Shown piece after piece: positions 49,384-58,448 of a stretch of DNA of 64,000 nt. Position 1 is the stretch's first letter, and each line of letters starts with the position of its first letter. The translations under genes were made by a program, and so were the position numbers. The stretch is from CALLCD01 sp039196965 (GTDB taxonomy: Bacteria; Pseudomonadota; Alphaproteobacteria; Caulobacterales; Hyphomonadaceae), in assembly GCA_039196965.1 (NCBI GenBank), contig JBCCUK010000011.1:1-64000 (forward strand). Reading direction: 5' to 3'. The notes beneath the pieces were generated by a model. It saw only the letters and a list, made by a program, of their open reading frames with translations. It did no database searches and had not been told where the DNA came from.

Positions 49384-50799
49384 ATGATTGATGCCATACT
49401 GCGGTATTCGCGGATAACTGAAATTGTCGGCGACATCTTGAAAGTTTTCGTTCAGTATAAGGATACTGAGAACCAGTCGGCGGTGCGGCTGGGCGATCTT
49501 GCTATCATTGAAGACGCTAACGGAACCTCACTCGCTCAGGTGATCACAGTGAATCGTGACACCGTTTCGTTGCAGGTATTTTCAGGAACAAAGGGGATTT
49601 CTACGAAGGCGACTGTCAGCTTCCTCGGGCACCCTATGCAGATTGCATATTCGGAAAATATACTTGGCCGGGTCTTCGATGGGGCTGGCGGGACTATTGA
49701 TGGTGGCCCCGATCTTTCCATGGAGCGGAAAATCGATATTGGCGGACCTTCGGTTAATCCCGTCGAGCGGATCGTTCCGAAACGCATGATTAAAACCGAT
49801 GTCCCTATGATCGATGTTTTTAATTCTCTGGTCGAAAGCCAGAAGATTCCAATATTTTCAGTATCGGGCGAGCCATTTAATCCGTTTCTTGCACGGATCG
49901 GTATTCAGGCCGATGCGGATATCGTCGTTTTTGGCGGTATGGGGCTAATCTTTGACGACTATCACACATTCCGGAAAACCTTTGAGGATTCAGGTCTTTT
50001 CTCCCGAACTATCATGATCGTAAACCAGGCGTCAGATCCCATTGTCGAGCGGCTACTCGTTCCGGATCTCGTACTTGCGGTGGCCGAGCGCTTCGCCGTT
50101 GAAGAGGGCAAGCGCGTGCTTGTCTTGATGACGGACATGACGGCCTATGCGGATGCGCTCAAAGAAGTCGGTATTTCGATGGAGCACGTGCCATCCAATC
50201 GTGGCTATATGGGCGATCTTTATTCGCAATTGGCACGCCGATACGAAAAGGCTTGCGATTTCGCGAAAGGCGGATCGGTCACGATACTATCGGTGACAAC
50301 GATGCCTGGGGACGACATCACGCATCCGGTTCCGGATAATACCGGATATATAACAGAGGGGCAGTTCTACCTTCATGACGGCGTTATTGATCCTTTCGGA
50401 TCTTTGTCGCGGCTAAAGCAGAACGTTATTGGCAAAGTGACCCGAGAGGACCACAGCCAGATTATGAACACTATGGTTCGCTTCTACGCCGGCGGTCGCG
50501 ATGCCGAGCAGAAACAGGCCATGGCTTTTGAGCTTTCAGAGTATGATGAGAAGCTCCTGAAATTCGCAGGGCTTTTCCGCGAGCGTTTCATGGATATCAA
50601 TGTTTCCATGCCATTGAATGAAGCGCTTGATCTTAGCTGGCAGACGCTTTCCGAGTGCTTTGAGCCAGACGAACTATTAATGAAGCAAAACCTCGTTGAA
50701 AAGTATTTCCCTCGCAAGACTGTAGTTGAAATTGAAGAAGAGGGCGCAGAGCCTGAGGATGCAATGACCGAAAAGCAGATCGAGACCGTCGATGGCTAG
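49384..50799 (+). CDS. ntpB: V/A-type ATPase subunit B
   Basis: A 471-aa regulatory (non-catalytic) subunit of the V1/A1 head. It lacks a P-loop: the region corresponding to Walker A reads IFSVSGEPFNPFLARIGIQA. It has the hallmarks IVFGGMGLIFDDYHTFRKTFED, TDMTAYADALKEVG, RRGYMGDLY-like SNRGYMGDLYSQLARRYE and PGDDITHPVPDNTGYITEGQFYLH. AAAGGA ribosome-binding site. It starts 39 nt after the CoA-transferase, the largest gap inside the cluster. Overlaps subunit D by 8 nt. Confidence 0.95.
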   Translation: MIDAILRYSRITEIVGDILKVFVQYKDTENQSAVRLGDLAIIEDANGTSLAQVITVNRDTVSLQVFSGTKGISTKATVSFLGHPMQIAYSENILGRVFDGAGGTIDGGPDLSMERKIDIGGPSVNPVERIVPKRMIKTDVPMIDVFNSLVESQKIPIFSVSGEPFNPFLARIGIQADADIVVFGGMGLIFDDYHTFRKTFEDSGLFSRTIMIVNQASDPIVERLLVPDLVLAVAERFAVEEGKRVLVLMTDMTAYADALKEVGISMEHVPSNRGYMGDLYSQLARRYEKACDFAKGGSVTILSVTTMPGDDITHPVPDNTGYITEGQFYLHDGVIDPFGSLSRLKQNVIGKVTREDHSQIMNTMVRFYAGGRDAEQKQAMAFELSEYDEKLLKFAGLFRERFMDINVSMPLNEALDLSWQTLSECFEPDELLMKQNLVEKYFPRKTVVEIEEEGAEPEDAMTEKQIETVDG

Positions 50800-51421
50800 A
50801 TTGCAGCTTAATAAATCCTCGCTCGCGCGGGAAACGGCAAGTCTCAAAGCCTATGAGCGGTTCTTGCCATCGCTCGATCTGAAGCGGCGGCAACTGATGG
50901 CTGAAAGCGCCAAAGAGGTAAAGGCGCTCTCACAAACGAATGCTGAAATTGAGGATGTTGTGCGCGACATTGGTGCGGCGGTGCCTATGATGGCCAATAC
51001 GGATATATCGCTGGATGGACTGGTAGTCGTGAAAGAGATTCAACAAGACTATCAGAATATTGTCGGGGTCAAGCTCCCCCAGCTTGGCGATGTGGTTGTT
51101 GTCAAGAAACCCTATGGGCGTTTGACAAAGCCCCATTGGGTCGACGTCGTTGCGGCGAAACTGGAACAGGCCATTATATTAAATCTACGGAAAGATATTC
51201 AGTCCTTACGGGTCAGTTTATTAGAAGAGGCTGTCAAAATTGTGGCCCAGCGGGTCAACCTTTTTGAGAAGGTACTTATACCGAGGTCGAAGGAAAATAT
51301 TAAGCGCATCAAAATCTATCTTTCAGATGAACAGGTCAGTGCTGTTGTGCGTTCGAAGATGGCAAAACGCAAGCGCGCTGCCATCGTAGATGGCCACTCA
51401 TATGAGGGAGCTATGCCATGA
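50792..51421 (+). CDS. ntpD: V/A-type ATPase subunit D (central stalk)
   Basis: A 209-aa rotor-shaft subunit made of two long antiparallel helices. MARLQLNKSSLARETASLKAYERFLPSLDLKRRQLMAE is the typical N-terminal helix. VNLFEKVLIPRSKENIKRIKIYLSDEQVSAVVRSKMAKRKRA is the conserved C-terminal helix. Its start lies inside the end of subunit B and its stop overlaps subunit I, indicating coupled translation. Confidence 0.93.
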   Translation: MARLQLNKSSLARETASLKAYERFLPSLDLKRRQLMAESAKEVKALSQTNAEIEDVVRDIGAAVPMMANTDISLDGLVVVKEIQQDYQNIVGVKLPQLGDVVVVKKPYGRLTKPHWVDVVAAKLEQAIILNLRKDIQSLRVSLLEEAVKIVAQRVNLFEKVLIPRSKENIKRIKIYLSDEQVSAVVRSKMAKRKRAAIVDGHSYEGAMP

Positions 51422-53259
51422 GCATTGCGCCTCTAAGCCGCGTCACGGTCCTGGGCAGGGTTGCCGACAGAGACAGACTGCTCGATGGGCTGCAGGAGCT
51501 CGGCTGCCTGCATTTAACGCCGATCGCGAAAGAGGATAGTCGCTCACCTGCCTTTGATGGCGACATCGCACCTGAAGGCGGAACCGCAATTGCGAATGCC
51601 CGGAAGGCTTTGAAATTTCTTCAGCGTGCGCCGTACGTCCGGAGGCAGGTTTCCCTATCCAATGATTTTGTCCTCGATCGGTTCGTGGAGAAAGTCTTGG
51701 CGGTCAAAAAAGCACTGCGACAGCTCAGGGATAAACGTGATTTTCTGGCCGCCCGCCTCGCAAGCCTCGAAAGCTGGGGCGAAATCGATTTCCCTTATGA
51801 GGGACCTCCGGGCGGTCAACGACTTTGGTTCTACGAGCTACCCCTTCGTCAGCGGTCAGCGCTTGAAAACATCGATCTGCCTTGGTTCATCGCAGGGACA
51901 GATCTCAAGACTGCTTACACCGTAGTAATCGCACCCGATGAACCGTCTGCAGATATGTTACCCGTCCAAAGGACACATTTGGGAGCGTCAACGCTGTCGC
52001 AACTGCGCCGGAACATCCGTGATGTGGAAATCGAGATCGACGATTCAGTTGCTGATCGTGTGGCGCTGACCAGATACATGGGATTGCTGACAACCCATTT
52101 ATATCAGGCCGAGAACGCTGTTGGCCTTCGCGAAGCGCGGCAGGCTGGCTATGAAGACGAGTTTCTTGCCGCACTTCAAGGCTGGGCACCAAATGACCGC
52201 TTGAATGAGATTGGTGAGTTCGCTCGCGAAAATGGTTTGGCCATCTCGCTTGAGGCACCAAGCTCCACAGACATGCCGCCGACACTCCTGCGTCAGCCAG
52301 AAAAGCGCCGGGCTGGCGTTGACCTTTCACTTTTCTACCAGGTGCCAGGTTATCAGTCCTGGGACCCTTCAGGCTTATTACTGATTTCTTTCACCTGCTT
52401 TTTCGCCATGATCATGGCTGACGCCGGATATGGTTTGGTCCTAGCGGCGGCACTGGCATTTGCATGGCGAAGGCTTGGGCGCAGTTCTCGTGGTACCTCC
52501 TATCGGCGCTTGGGGTTGGGACTCGTTTCGGCGACCGTTCTTTATGGTATAATTATAGGCAGCTACTTTGGAACATCGCCGCCTGAAACGAGTATTCTCC
52601 AACAGTTTAAATTATTAGCGGTCGATGATTTCGATGTGATGATGCGCTTGTCGATCGGGGTTGGCGTGGTGCATGTTGTAATTGCCAACTTTATGGCGAT
52701 GCGGGTGAATTGGGGCAGGCCCATCGTCTTCGCGAAATCGGGCTGGATTCTGGCCTGTCTAAGTGGCTATGGTCTCTATCTCGGATCTTCAGATCCGCTA
52801 ATTGCTAGCGCCTCTCAGGGCGGGCTCGCTTTCAGCGCTGTTCTAATACTCCTGTTTTCAAGCAATGAGACGGCCACAACTCTTAAGGGGCAGGTGCAAC
52901 GCGTGCTGAAGGGCGCAAGTGCCCTTGCCGGTGCGATGACCGCATTCGGTGACGTATTAAGTTATATGAGGCTGTTTGCGCTCGGATTGGCCAGTGCTTC
53001 GCTGGCAACAACATTCAATCAATTGGCAATGGATGCGCATTCGGCGTTGCCTGGTCTCGGACTATTGGCGGCTGTGCTCATCTTGATCGTCGGTCACGCT
53101 TTGAACTTTGCTTTGGCAATTATCAGCGGCGTGGTTCACGGATTACGTCTTAATTATATCGAGTTTTTTAAATGGGGCTTCGATGGCGAGGGAATGGCTT
53201 TTAAACCTTTTCGGAAAAAGCGCATGGAATTGGAAATTGATCAGCAGGTATCATCATGA
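51418..53259 (+). CDS. ntpI: V/A-type ATPase subunit I (a-subunit, membrane stator)
   Basis: A 613-aa two-part stator: a soluble N-terminal arm (1-300) and a membrane part with about seven to eight transmembrane helices (from FYQVPGYQSWDPSGLLLISFTCFFAMIMADAGYG, about 302-340). The essential ion-path Arg lies in LSYMRLFALGLASASLATTFN (about 515-535). The C-terminal LIVGHALNFALAIISGVVHGLRLNYIEFFKWGFDGEG is canonical. Shorter than archaeal homologues but similar to the compact bacterial forms. ATGA overlaps on both sides. Confidence 0.95.
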   Translation: MSIAPLSRVTVLGRVADRDRLLDGLQELGCLHLTPIAKEDSRSPAFDGDIAPEGGTAIANARKALKFLQRAPYVRRQVSLSNDFVLDRFVEKVLAVKKALRQLRDKRDFLAARLASLESWGEIDFPYEGPPGGQRLWFYELPLRQRSALENIDLPWFIAGTDLKTAYTVVIAPDEPSADMLPVQRTHLGASTLSQLRRNIRDVEIEIDDSVADRVALTRYMGLLTTHLYQAENAVGLREARQAGYEDEFLAALQGWAPNDRLNEIGEFARENGLAISLEAPSSTDMPPTLLRQPEKRRAGVDLSLFYQVPGYQSWDPSGLLLISFTCFFAMIMADAGYGLVLAAALAFAWRRLGRSSRGTSYRRLGLGLVSATVLYGIIIGSYFGTSPPETSILQQFKLLAVDDFDVMMRLSIGVGVVHVVIANFMAMRVNWGRPIVFAKSGWILACLSGYGLYLGSSDPLIASASQGGLAFSAVLILLFSSNETATTLKGQVQRVLKGASALAGAMTAFGDVLSYMRLFALGLASASLATTFNQLAMDAHSALPGLGLLAAVLILIVGHALNFALAIISGVVHGLRLNYIEFFKWGFDGEGMAFKPFRKKRMELEIDQQVSS

Positions 53260-53708
53260 ATGAATTTTTATTGACCCTCGGTTGGACGGGTATTTACGCA
53301 CCTGTGGCTCTGGGTGCGGTCGGAAGCGGAATGGGATGTGCTATCGCGGGAGCGGCAAGTGTCGGGGCGATGCTCGATACAGAAGGCGGTTATGGCCGCT
53401 ATGTTGGCATGTCAATTCTGCCGTCAACACTTGTGATTTACGGGATCGTTATGATGTTCACGCTCAATCGGCCCGTCACGCCAGATAATTCGGGTGCGCT
53501 ATTTGCCATAGGTTTGTTGTCCGGAATTGCTTTTCTTTATGTCGGGATATGGCAAGGAAAAGCCTGCGCCTCAGCTATTGTTGCTGCGAAAGATAAACCG
53601 GAGATTTTCGGTATCTCGCTTGCGCCAGCAGCGATTATCGAAGGGTTTGCCGTATTCGCTTTTGTTTTCGCGCTGGTTGCGGCGGGCGGAATTCCTGCAG
53701 TGACCTAG
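53256..53708 (+). CDS. ntpK: V/A-type ATPase subunit K (c-ring proteolipid)
   Basis: A 150-aa four-helix (double hairpin) ring subunit with one carboxylate, Glu129 in AAIIEGFAV, and no acid in the first hairpin, as in ATP-driven V-type rings. Compared with the Na+ site of Enterococcus NtpK: Thr58 (T64) and Gln100 (Q110) are kept, but the position of Q65 is Leu59. Ion specificity is thus ambiguous, with H+ or weakened Na+ binding possible. Overlaps subunit I; 14 nt before subunit E. Confidence 0.93.
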   Translation: MNEFLLTLGWTGIYAPVALGAVGSGMGCAIAGAASVGAMLDTEGGYGRYVGMSILPSTLVIYGIVMMFTLNRPVTPDNSGALFAIGLLSGIAFLYVGIWQGKACASAIVAAKDKPEIFGISLAPAAIIEGFAVFAFVFALVAAGGIPAVT

Positions 53709-53722
53709 AGGAATGTTTCACC

Positions 53723-54412
53723 ATGAATAAAGCTTCAACCATCCAAACCGAAATGTCATCCGGTATAAATGAGCTTATCGACAGGTTGCGAAAGGACGGC
53801 GTGGCCAAAGGCGAGGAGGACGCAGCGGCGATTGTTAGGCAGGCAAAAGCAGAAGCAGCTGCCATTCGCGCCTCGGCGCAGGACGATGCGCAGTTGACGC
53901 GTGACACCGCTCGCAAGGAAGCCGACGCTTTTCGTCAGGCCGGGGAGGAAGCGTTAAGTGTAGCATTTCGCGATGCGATACTCACATTAAAAACCGAACT
54001 CGCCGATCGTTTCAGGACGGATGTTGACCGGCTCGTTTCCCACGAAATGAAAGATCCGGAGTTTTTGCGCAGGATCATTCTTGAACTGGTCGGTCAAGTG
54101 CGCCCGCATGTCGAAACGGATGGTCCAGTAGAGGTGATCGTTCCGCGAGTGGCAATTGGGCTCGACGAGTTGCGGGATAATCTCGATGAACTTGATAAAG
54201 GTCCTCTCACGGAGTTTGTGAGAGGTGTGACGGGGGACTTACTACGAGATGGTATCACTCTGACGCAATCTGATGATGTCACCGCCGGTGCCCGTATTTA
54301 TATCGAAGAGGATGAGGTTACCGTAGACCTCTCCGCTCAGGCCGTATCCGGTATGTTGTCCCAGCACCTTCAACCACGCTTTCGGGCGATACTGGAAGGT
54401 GTCGTCAAGTGA
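53723..54412 (+). CDS. ntpE: V/A-type ATPase subunit E (peripheral stalk)
   Basis: A 229-aa peripheral-stalk subunit. The long N-terminal helix (about 10-95, INELIDRLRKDGVAKGEEDAAAIVRQAKAEAAAIRASAQ...) is a typical right-handed coiled coil. The C-terminal globular part has ARIYIEEDEVTVDLSAQAVSGMLSQHLQPRFRAILEG. GAGGAATG precedes the start. Subunit G, its usual partner, is not seen in the cluster. Confidence 0.9.
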   Translation: MNKASTIQTEMSSGINELIDRLRKDGVAKGEEDAAAIVRQAKAEAAAIRASAQDDAQLTRDTARKEADAFRQAGEEALSVAFRDAILTLKTELADRFRTDVDRLVSHEMKDPEFLRRIILELVGQVRPHVETDGPVEVIVPRVAIGLDELRDNLDELDKGPLTEFVRGVTGDLLRDGITLTQSDDVTAGARIYIEEDEVTVDLSAQAVSGMLSQHLQPRFRAILEGVVK

Positions 54413-54436
54413 TGCGCTATAGTGGATCTGGTGCCC

Positions 54437-55147
54437 ATGTCGCGGTATGAGAAATATACGACATTGATGGCCAGCCTGCCGCATCCGGGGCCACTCTTTG
54501 CCGAAAAACAGACCCCCATTTCGCGCCTCCAGCTCGACAGGAGGCTTCGTCAGCTCTCGGACGAAGACGCAGCTCTGCTCAATGCAATCGAGCAGGCGCT
54601 GGAGTGGCGATATCTGGATACAGATAATGATGCAAGCGTAGTGAAGCGGGTTCGCCGCGCCCTTGCGCTAACCGATAGCTCAGCGCTCCAGGCGCTTATC
54701 AAGCGCCGGATGGAAATCAAAACATGTATTTCTGCCCTCCGGAGGCGCGCTGCCGGTGAAGGTGCTCCATCCGCCCAGGAAGTATGGGGTTATGGGGCTT
54801 TACAAAACCAAATCGTCACGAATTGGACTTCCCAGACCTTTAATCTTGATCGTCTTTTTCCATGGCTGAAAGAAGCCTCTAGATTGATCGACGAGGGTGA
54901 TGCCTATGCCTTGGAACAACTCATTCTTGAGGTTAGCTACCGCGACTTATGCCGCCGCGCAGGTCTTCACCAATTCGATATTGAGGCCGTCATTATATAT
55001 GTTCTGAAATGGAGCGTGATGGATGTGTGGAGCCGAAATAATAGCGAGGCAGCATCACGGCGCTTTAGCGACCTTCTAAACGCCAGCCTTACCGCAACCG
55101 ATTATCCCGCGAAATCAGATATCCAGCCCGTTGGAGCGACAGCATGA
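54437..55147 (+). CDS. V-type ATPase DUF2764 subunit (subunit C-like)
   Basis: A 236-aa soluble protein from ATG 54437 (MSRYEKYTTLMASLPHPGPLFAEKQTPISRLQLDRRL). A GTG at 54422 would add 5 residues but lacks a ribosome-binding site. The opening 'Y..LMASLP.....(K)PPIS' block is the DUF2764 signature. In bacterial V-ATPase operons of Chlamydia, spirochaetes and Bacteroidetes this gene stands between E and A, as here, and probably replaces subunit C. Stop overlaps the subunit A start. Confidence 0.85.
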   Translation: MSRYEKYTTLMASLPHPGPLFAEKQTPISRLQLDRRLRQLSDEDAALLNAIEQALEWRYLDTDNDASVVKRVRRALALTDSSALQALIKRRMEIKTCISALRRRAAGEGAPSAQEVWGYGALQNQIVTNWTSQTFNLDRLFPWLKEASRLIDEGDAYALEQLILEVSYRDLCRRAGLHQFDIEAVIIYVLKWSVMDVWSRNNSEAASRRFSDLLNASLTATDYPAKSDIQPVGATA

Positions 55148-57015
55148 GCACAATGATGAGTGAAGTCCCCGCAAAAAGGCCGGACGCTGGAGCTGGGAAC
55201 CCGACAAAGGAAGCGAAGGCTTGGATTGTCGCCGTTCAGGACGACTTGGTCGAAATCGAGGTCGCGTCCATGCCGGATGGCACAGCTGGCCGCCTCGTCA
55301 AGAATGAGGTGATCTATATCTTGCCGTCTCGGCTTGGCGCGGACGGACGGCAGGAACGTTTGAAGGCTGAAATTTTGCGTGTGCGTGGGAAATTTGCCGA
55401 TGCTCAGGTTTATGAAAGTACGCAAGGCGTCGCTGTTGGTGATCCAGTCGAGCAGTCAGGCGAGATGTTATCAGTCACATTAGGGCCTGGTCTACTCGGT
55501 CGTGTTTATGACGGGCTGCAGGCACCGCTTGCTTCACTTGCCGAACAATATGGTATTTTTCTACCGCGTGGGGCCGATGTTGATCCGCTGGACCGGGCAG
55601 AAAAATGGTCTTTTACGCCGTCTGCGAAAATCGGTGACAGGGTTTCAGCAGGAGATACTTTGGGTGTGGTTCCCGAAGGCCGCTTCACACATAAAATCAT
55701 GGTGCCGTTTGACTGGCATGGAGAATTCACCGTGTCGTGGATACGTGAAGATGCCGTGAAAGGTCACGAGACCGTGGCGCGTGTGACGGATCTTGATGGC
55801 AATGAGCGCGATGTAAAGCTATTTCAGAAATGGCCTGTGCGACGCCCGCTGAACAGGCTGATGTTGAAGACAGGTCAATCTCGCAGAAATTTTCCGAGCA
55901 AGCCAATGTCGACCACCCAGCGGCTTATCGACACCTTCTTTCCCATCGCGCAGGGAGGGGCGGCTTGTATCCCCGGCCCGTTCGGAGCGGGAAAGACGGT
56001 GCTTCAAAATCTGATCTCGAGATTTTCCTCCGTCGATATTGTTATCGTCGTGGCGTGCGGTGAACGCGCCGGTGAAGTCGTTGAAACGATCAATGAATTT
56101 CCGAAACAGGTTGATCCTGTGTCCGGTGGCAGTTTGATGGATCGGACCATTATCGTCTGTAACACTTCGTCCATGCCCGTGGCAGCTCGGGAGGCCTCTA
56201 TATATACGGGGGTGACCCTCGGAGAATATTATCGTCAGATGGGACTTGGCGTTTTGTTGATCGCCGATTCAACTTCGCGGTGGGCTCAAGCTATGCGGGA
56301 GACATCCGGTCGTCTGGAAGAAATTCCGGGTGAGGAAGGTTTTCCGGCCTATTTGGAATCGAGCATTAAAAGCGTCTATGAACGCGCGGGACTTGTCGAA
56401 ACGAATGATGGTTCCGAGGGCAGCCTGACGATCATTGGAACGGTTTCACCGGCTGGCGGCAATTTCGATGAACCTGTTACCCAGGCGACATTGTCGACCG
56501 TGAAGTGCTTTCTGGGGTTATCATCAGCACGGGCCTATAAGAGATTTTATCCGGCTGTTGATCCTTTGATGTCGTGGTCGCGCTATCTCGATCAACTGCG
56601 CCCTTGGTATGAAGAAAACCTGGGGGCCGGCTGGGTAGATCGTGTCTTGGAAATGACGGAAATACTGCGCGATGGCGATAGTGTTCAACAAATGATGCAG
56701 GTGACAGGCGAAGAGGGTGTGACAACGGACGATTTTGTTACGCACCAAAAGGCGCTTCTGCTTGATATGGTCTATCTTCAGCAGGACGCCTTTGATGCCG
56801 TCGATGCATCTGCGCCTATGGAGCGACAGAAGCTGGTTTTCGACATGCTATATAAGGCCACTGTTCGGAATTATAACTTTGCCTCGAAAGGTGAAGCCCG
56901 CGAGTATTTTGTAAAGCTGACCGGGCTTTGGAAGAACTTTAATTATTCGGCACCTGGCTCTCCGGACTACAAAAATCTACTTGACGAAATTGAGCGGATA
57001 ACGGCGTCGGCATAA
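55144..57015 (+). CDS. ntpA: V/A-type ATPase subunit A (catalytic)
   Basis: A 623-aa catalytic head subunit, full length (usual 580-620). Walker A is GPFGAGKT (Gly278-Thr285). The 'non-homologous' bulge region VPEGRFTHKIMVPFDWHGEFTVSWI lies before it. VIVVACGERAGEVVETINEFP supplies the catalytic GER Glu, and VLLIADSTSRWAQAMRETSGRLEEIPGEEGFPAYL contains Walker B and the catalytic loop. SPAGGNFDEPVTQATLSTVKCFLGLS is typical. Last gene of the ATPase set. Confidence 0.97.
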   Translation: MSTMMSEVPAKRPDAGAGNPTKEAKAWIVAVQDDLVEIEVASMPDGTAGRLVKNEVIYILPSRLGADGRQERLKAEILRVRGKFADAQVYESTQGVAVGDPVEQSGEMLSVTLGPGLLGRVYDGLQAPLASLAEQYGIFLPRGADVDPLDRAEKWSFTPSAKIGDRVSAGDTLGVVPEGRFTHKIMVPFDWHGEFTVSWIREDAVKGHETVARVTDLDGNERDVKLFQKWPVRRPLNRLMLKTGQSRRNFPSKPMSTTQRLIDTFFPIAQGGAACIPGPFGAGKTVLQNLISRFSSVDIVIVVACGERAGEVVETINEFPKQVDPVSGGSLMDRTIIVCNTSSMPVAAREASIYTGVTLGEYYRQMGLGVLLIADSTSRWAQAMRETSGRLEEIPGEEGFPAYLESSIKSVYERAGLVETNDGSEGSLTIIGTVSPAGGNFDEPVTQATLSTVKCFLGLSSARAYKRFYPAVDPLMSWSRYLDQLRPWYEENLGAGWVDRVLEMTEILRDGDSVQQMMQVTGEEGVTTDDFVTHQKALLLDMVYLQQDAFDAVDASAPMERQKLVFDMLYKATVRNYNFASKGEAREYFVKLTGLWKNFNYSAPGSPDYKNLLDEIERITASA

Positions 57016-57194
57016 ATAAGGCCGCCAATGACGCCGAGCTGAAAGCGGTATGTTGGTGTGAGCCAACCGTCATCGATGAGTACTTTGTAGTGCTCAGTTT
57101 CCCTAGGCTGAGCTGTATCGTCACTTGACTGTAACTTTGGATTGATTTCGGTCAATTTGACTATCTGATAGTGCAATCAGCATTGGGGACGTAA

Positions 57195-57353
57195 ATGATG
57201 ATGCCAGACATATTGGCAATGCTGTCTTTCGGTTCGAAGATAGCTCTTGGTGAGCATAGCAAAACCTTATCTCTTGAATTAAGAGCCATTACACGATTTT
57301 ATCCCCAAATCGCGCGGCAAAATCCGGCAGCCCAGGCGGCCCGGTGCTCCTGA
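57195..57353 (+). CDS. Possible small protein (52 aa) before the second efflux operon
   Basis: ATG 57195 to TGA 57353 encodes MMMPDILAMLSFGSKIALG, EHSKTLSLELRAITRFYPQI, ARQNPAAQAARCS. GGGGA lies 6 nt upstream. Amphipathic and plausible as a small helical protein, ending 10 nt before the adaptor gene. The rest of the 348-nt gap (57016-57363) holds no other supported gene; a 69-aa minus-strand frame there overlaps subunit A and is doubtful. Confidence 0.35.
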   Translation: MMMPDILAMLSFGSKIALGEHSKTLSLELRAITRFYPQIARQNPAAQAARCS

Positions 57354-57363
57354 AGGGTGAAAT

Positions 57364-58437
57364 ATGCATAGAAATAGCTGGGCTTGGTCCGGTCTGCTGT
57401 CGTCAGTACTGGTTTTTTCAGCTTGTTCGGAGGATCAGGCGGAAGATATGCCTTCGGCGATACGTCCCGCCAAACTGATCGAAATCGCCGCCACGGATAA
57501 TGTGCGAAGCCTCTCTTTCCCGGCGATTGTCGAAGCTAGCAGCTCAGTGAATCTGACGTTTCAGGTTAGCGGTCTCATTGAGGATGTTGCGGTTACAGAG
57601 GGCGATGATGTTGTGAACGGGCAGGTTATTGCCCGGCTTGATCAGCGCGATTTCCGCAACAATCTGGCCACGATGCAAGCCCAGTATAACTCTGCTCAAT
57701 CTGAGTTTGAGCGCGCAGAAAGGCTGTTAAATCAAGATGCTATATCTCGCAGCGTTTATGAGCAACGCCAGTCCCAGCGAGATGTGGCAAGGGCAAATCT
57801 CGACAGCGCACGCAAGGCTTTGGAAGACACCGTATTGCGTTCACCGTTTGATGGCGTTGTCGCAGTTGTACAGGCCGTCGATTTCCAGAACATTGCAGCC
57901 CAGCAGGATGTGGTGACATTACAGACAACCGGGGCTGCCGAAGCGGTAGTGCAGATTCCTGCGACCCTCGTGGCCAATTCTGGGCGGGTAGAGCCAATTG
58001 AAACGGCGCTCTTACTTGATGCGGCACCGGATCAGCGACTGGCAGCCGAGTTCTACTCATCTACCGGTCAGGCCGACACCCAGACACAGACCTTCGAGGT
58101 ACGCTTCGCCTTTATGCCGCCAGAAGACCTCTTGGTCCTGCCAGGTATGACTGGAACGATCGAGTCCAGCCTGCTCATCGCCGCGGAGGATGGCACCACT
58201 GATCAAATTTTGGTGCCGCTCAGTTCGATTGTTGCTGAAGGTGGACAAACATTTGTCTGGCTTGTCGACACAGAGACGATGACCGTTTCGCGCCAGGCTA
58301 TCACGGTCGACGAAGGCAATGAGGGGATTGGCGAGGGAATAGGGGTTACGAACGGTTTGTCGCCGGGTGACATTATTGTCGGAGCAGGTTCAGCCTTCTT
58401 GCATGAGGGAATGCAAGTCAGACGATTTGAGCAGTAG
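57364..58437 (+). CDS. RND efflux periplasmic adaptor (membrane fusion protein), copy 2
   Basis: A 357-aa adaptor lipoprotein (lipobox FSAC, Cys21), same length and layout as copy 1: SGLIEDVAVTEGDDVVNGQVIARLDQRDFRNN, coiled hairpin, KALEDTVLRSPFDGVVAVVQAVDFQNIAAQQDVVTL, then the beta barrel and FLHEGMQVRRFEQ end. Clearly a paralogue of the 30.6-kb adaptor. No TetR gene lies beside it, so its regulator may be elsewhere or shared. Followed 11 nt later by the RND gene. Confidence 0.93.
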   Translation: MHRNSWAWSGLLSSVLVFSACSEDQAEDMPSAIRPAKLIEIAATDNVRSLSFPAIVEASSSVNLTFQVSGLIEDVAVTEGDDVVNGQVIARLDQRDFRNNLATMQAQYNSAQSEFERAERLLNQDAISRSVYEQRQSQRDVARANLDSARKALEDTVLRSPFDGVVAVVQAVDFQNIAAQQDVVTLQTTGAAEAVVQIPATLVANSGRVEPIETALLLDAAPDQRLAAEFYSSTGQADTQTQTFEVRFAFMPPEDLLVLPGMTGTIESSLLIAAEDGTTDQILVPLSSIVAEGGQTFVWLVDTETMTVSRQAITVDEGNEGIGEGIGVTNGLSPGDIIVGAGSAFLHEGMQVRRFEQ

Positions 58438-58448
58438 GTACACTTCAC

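Noticed and set aside
56967..57176. Minus-strand 69-aa ORF at the end of the ATPase cluster
   Set aside because: It overlaps the catalytic subunit gene by 49 nt, has no ribosome-binding site and no recognisable family; too weak to list.
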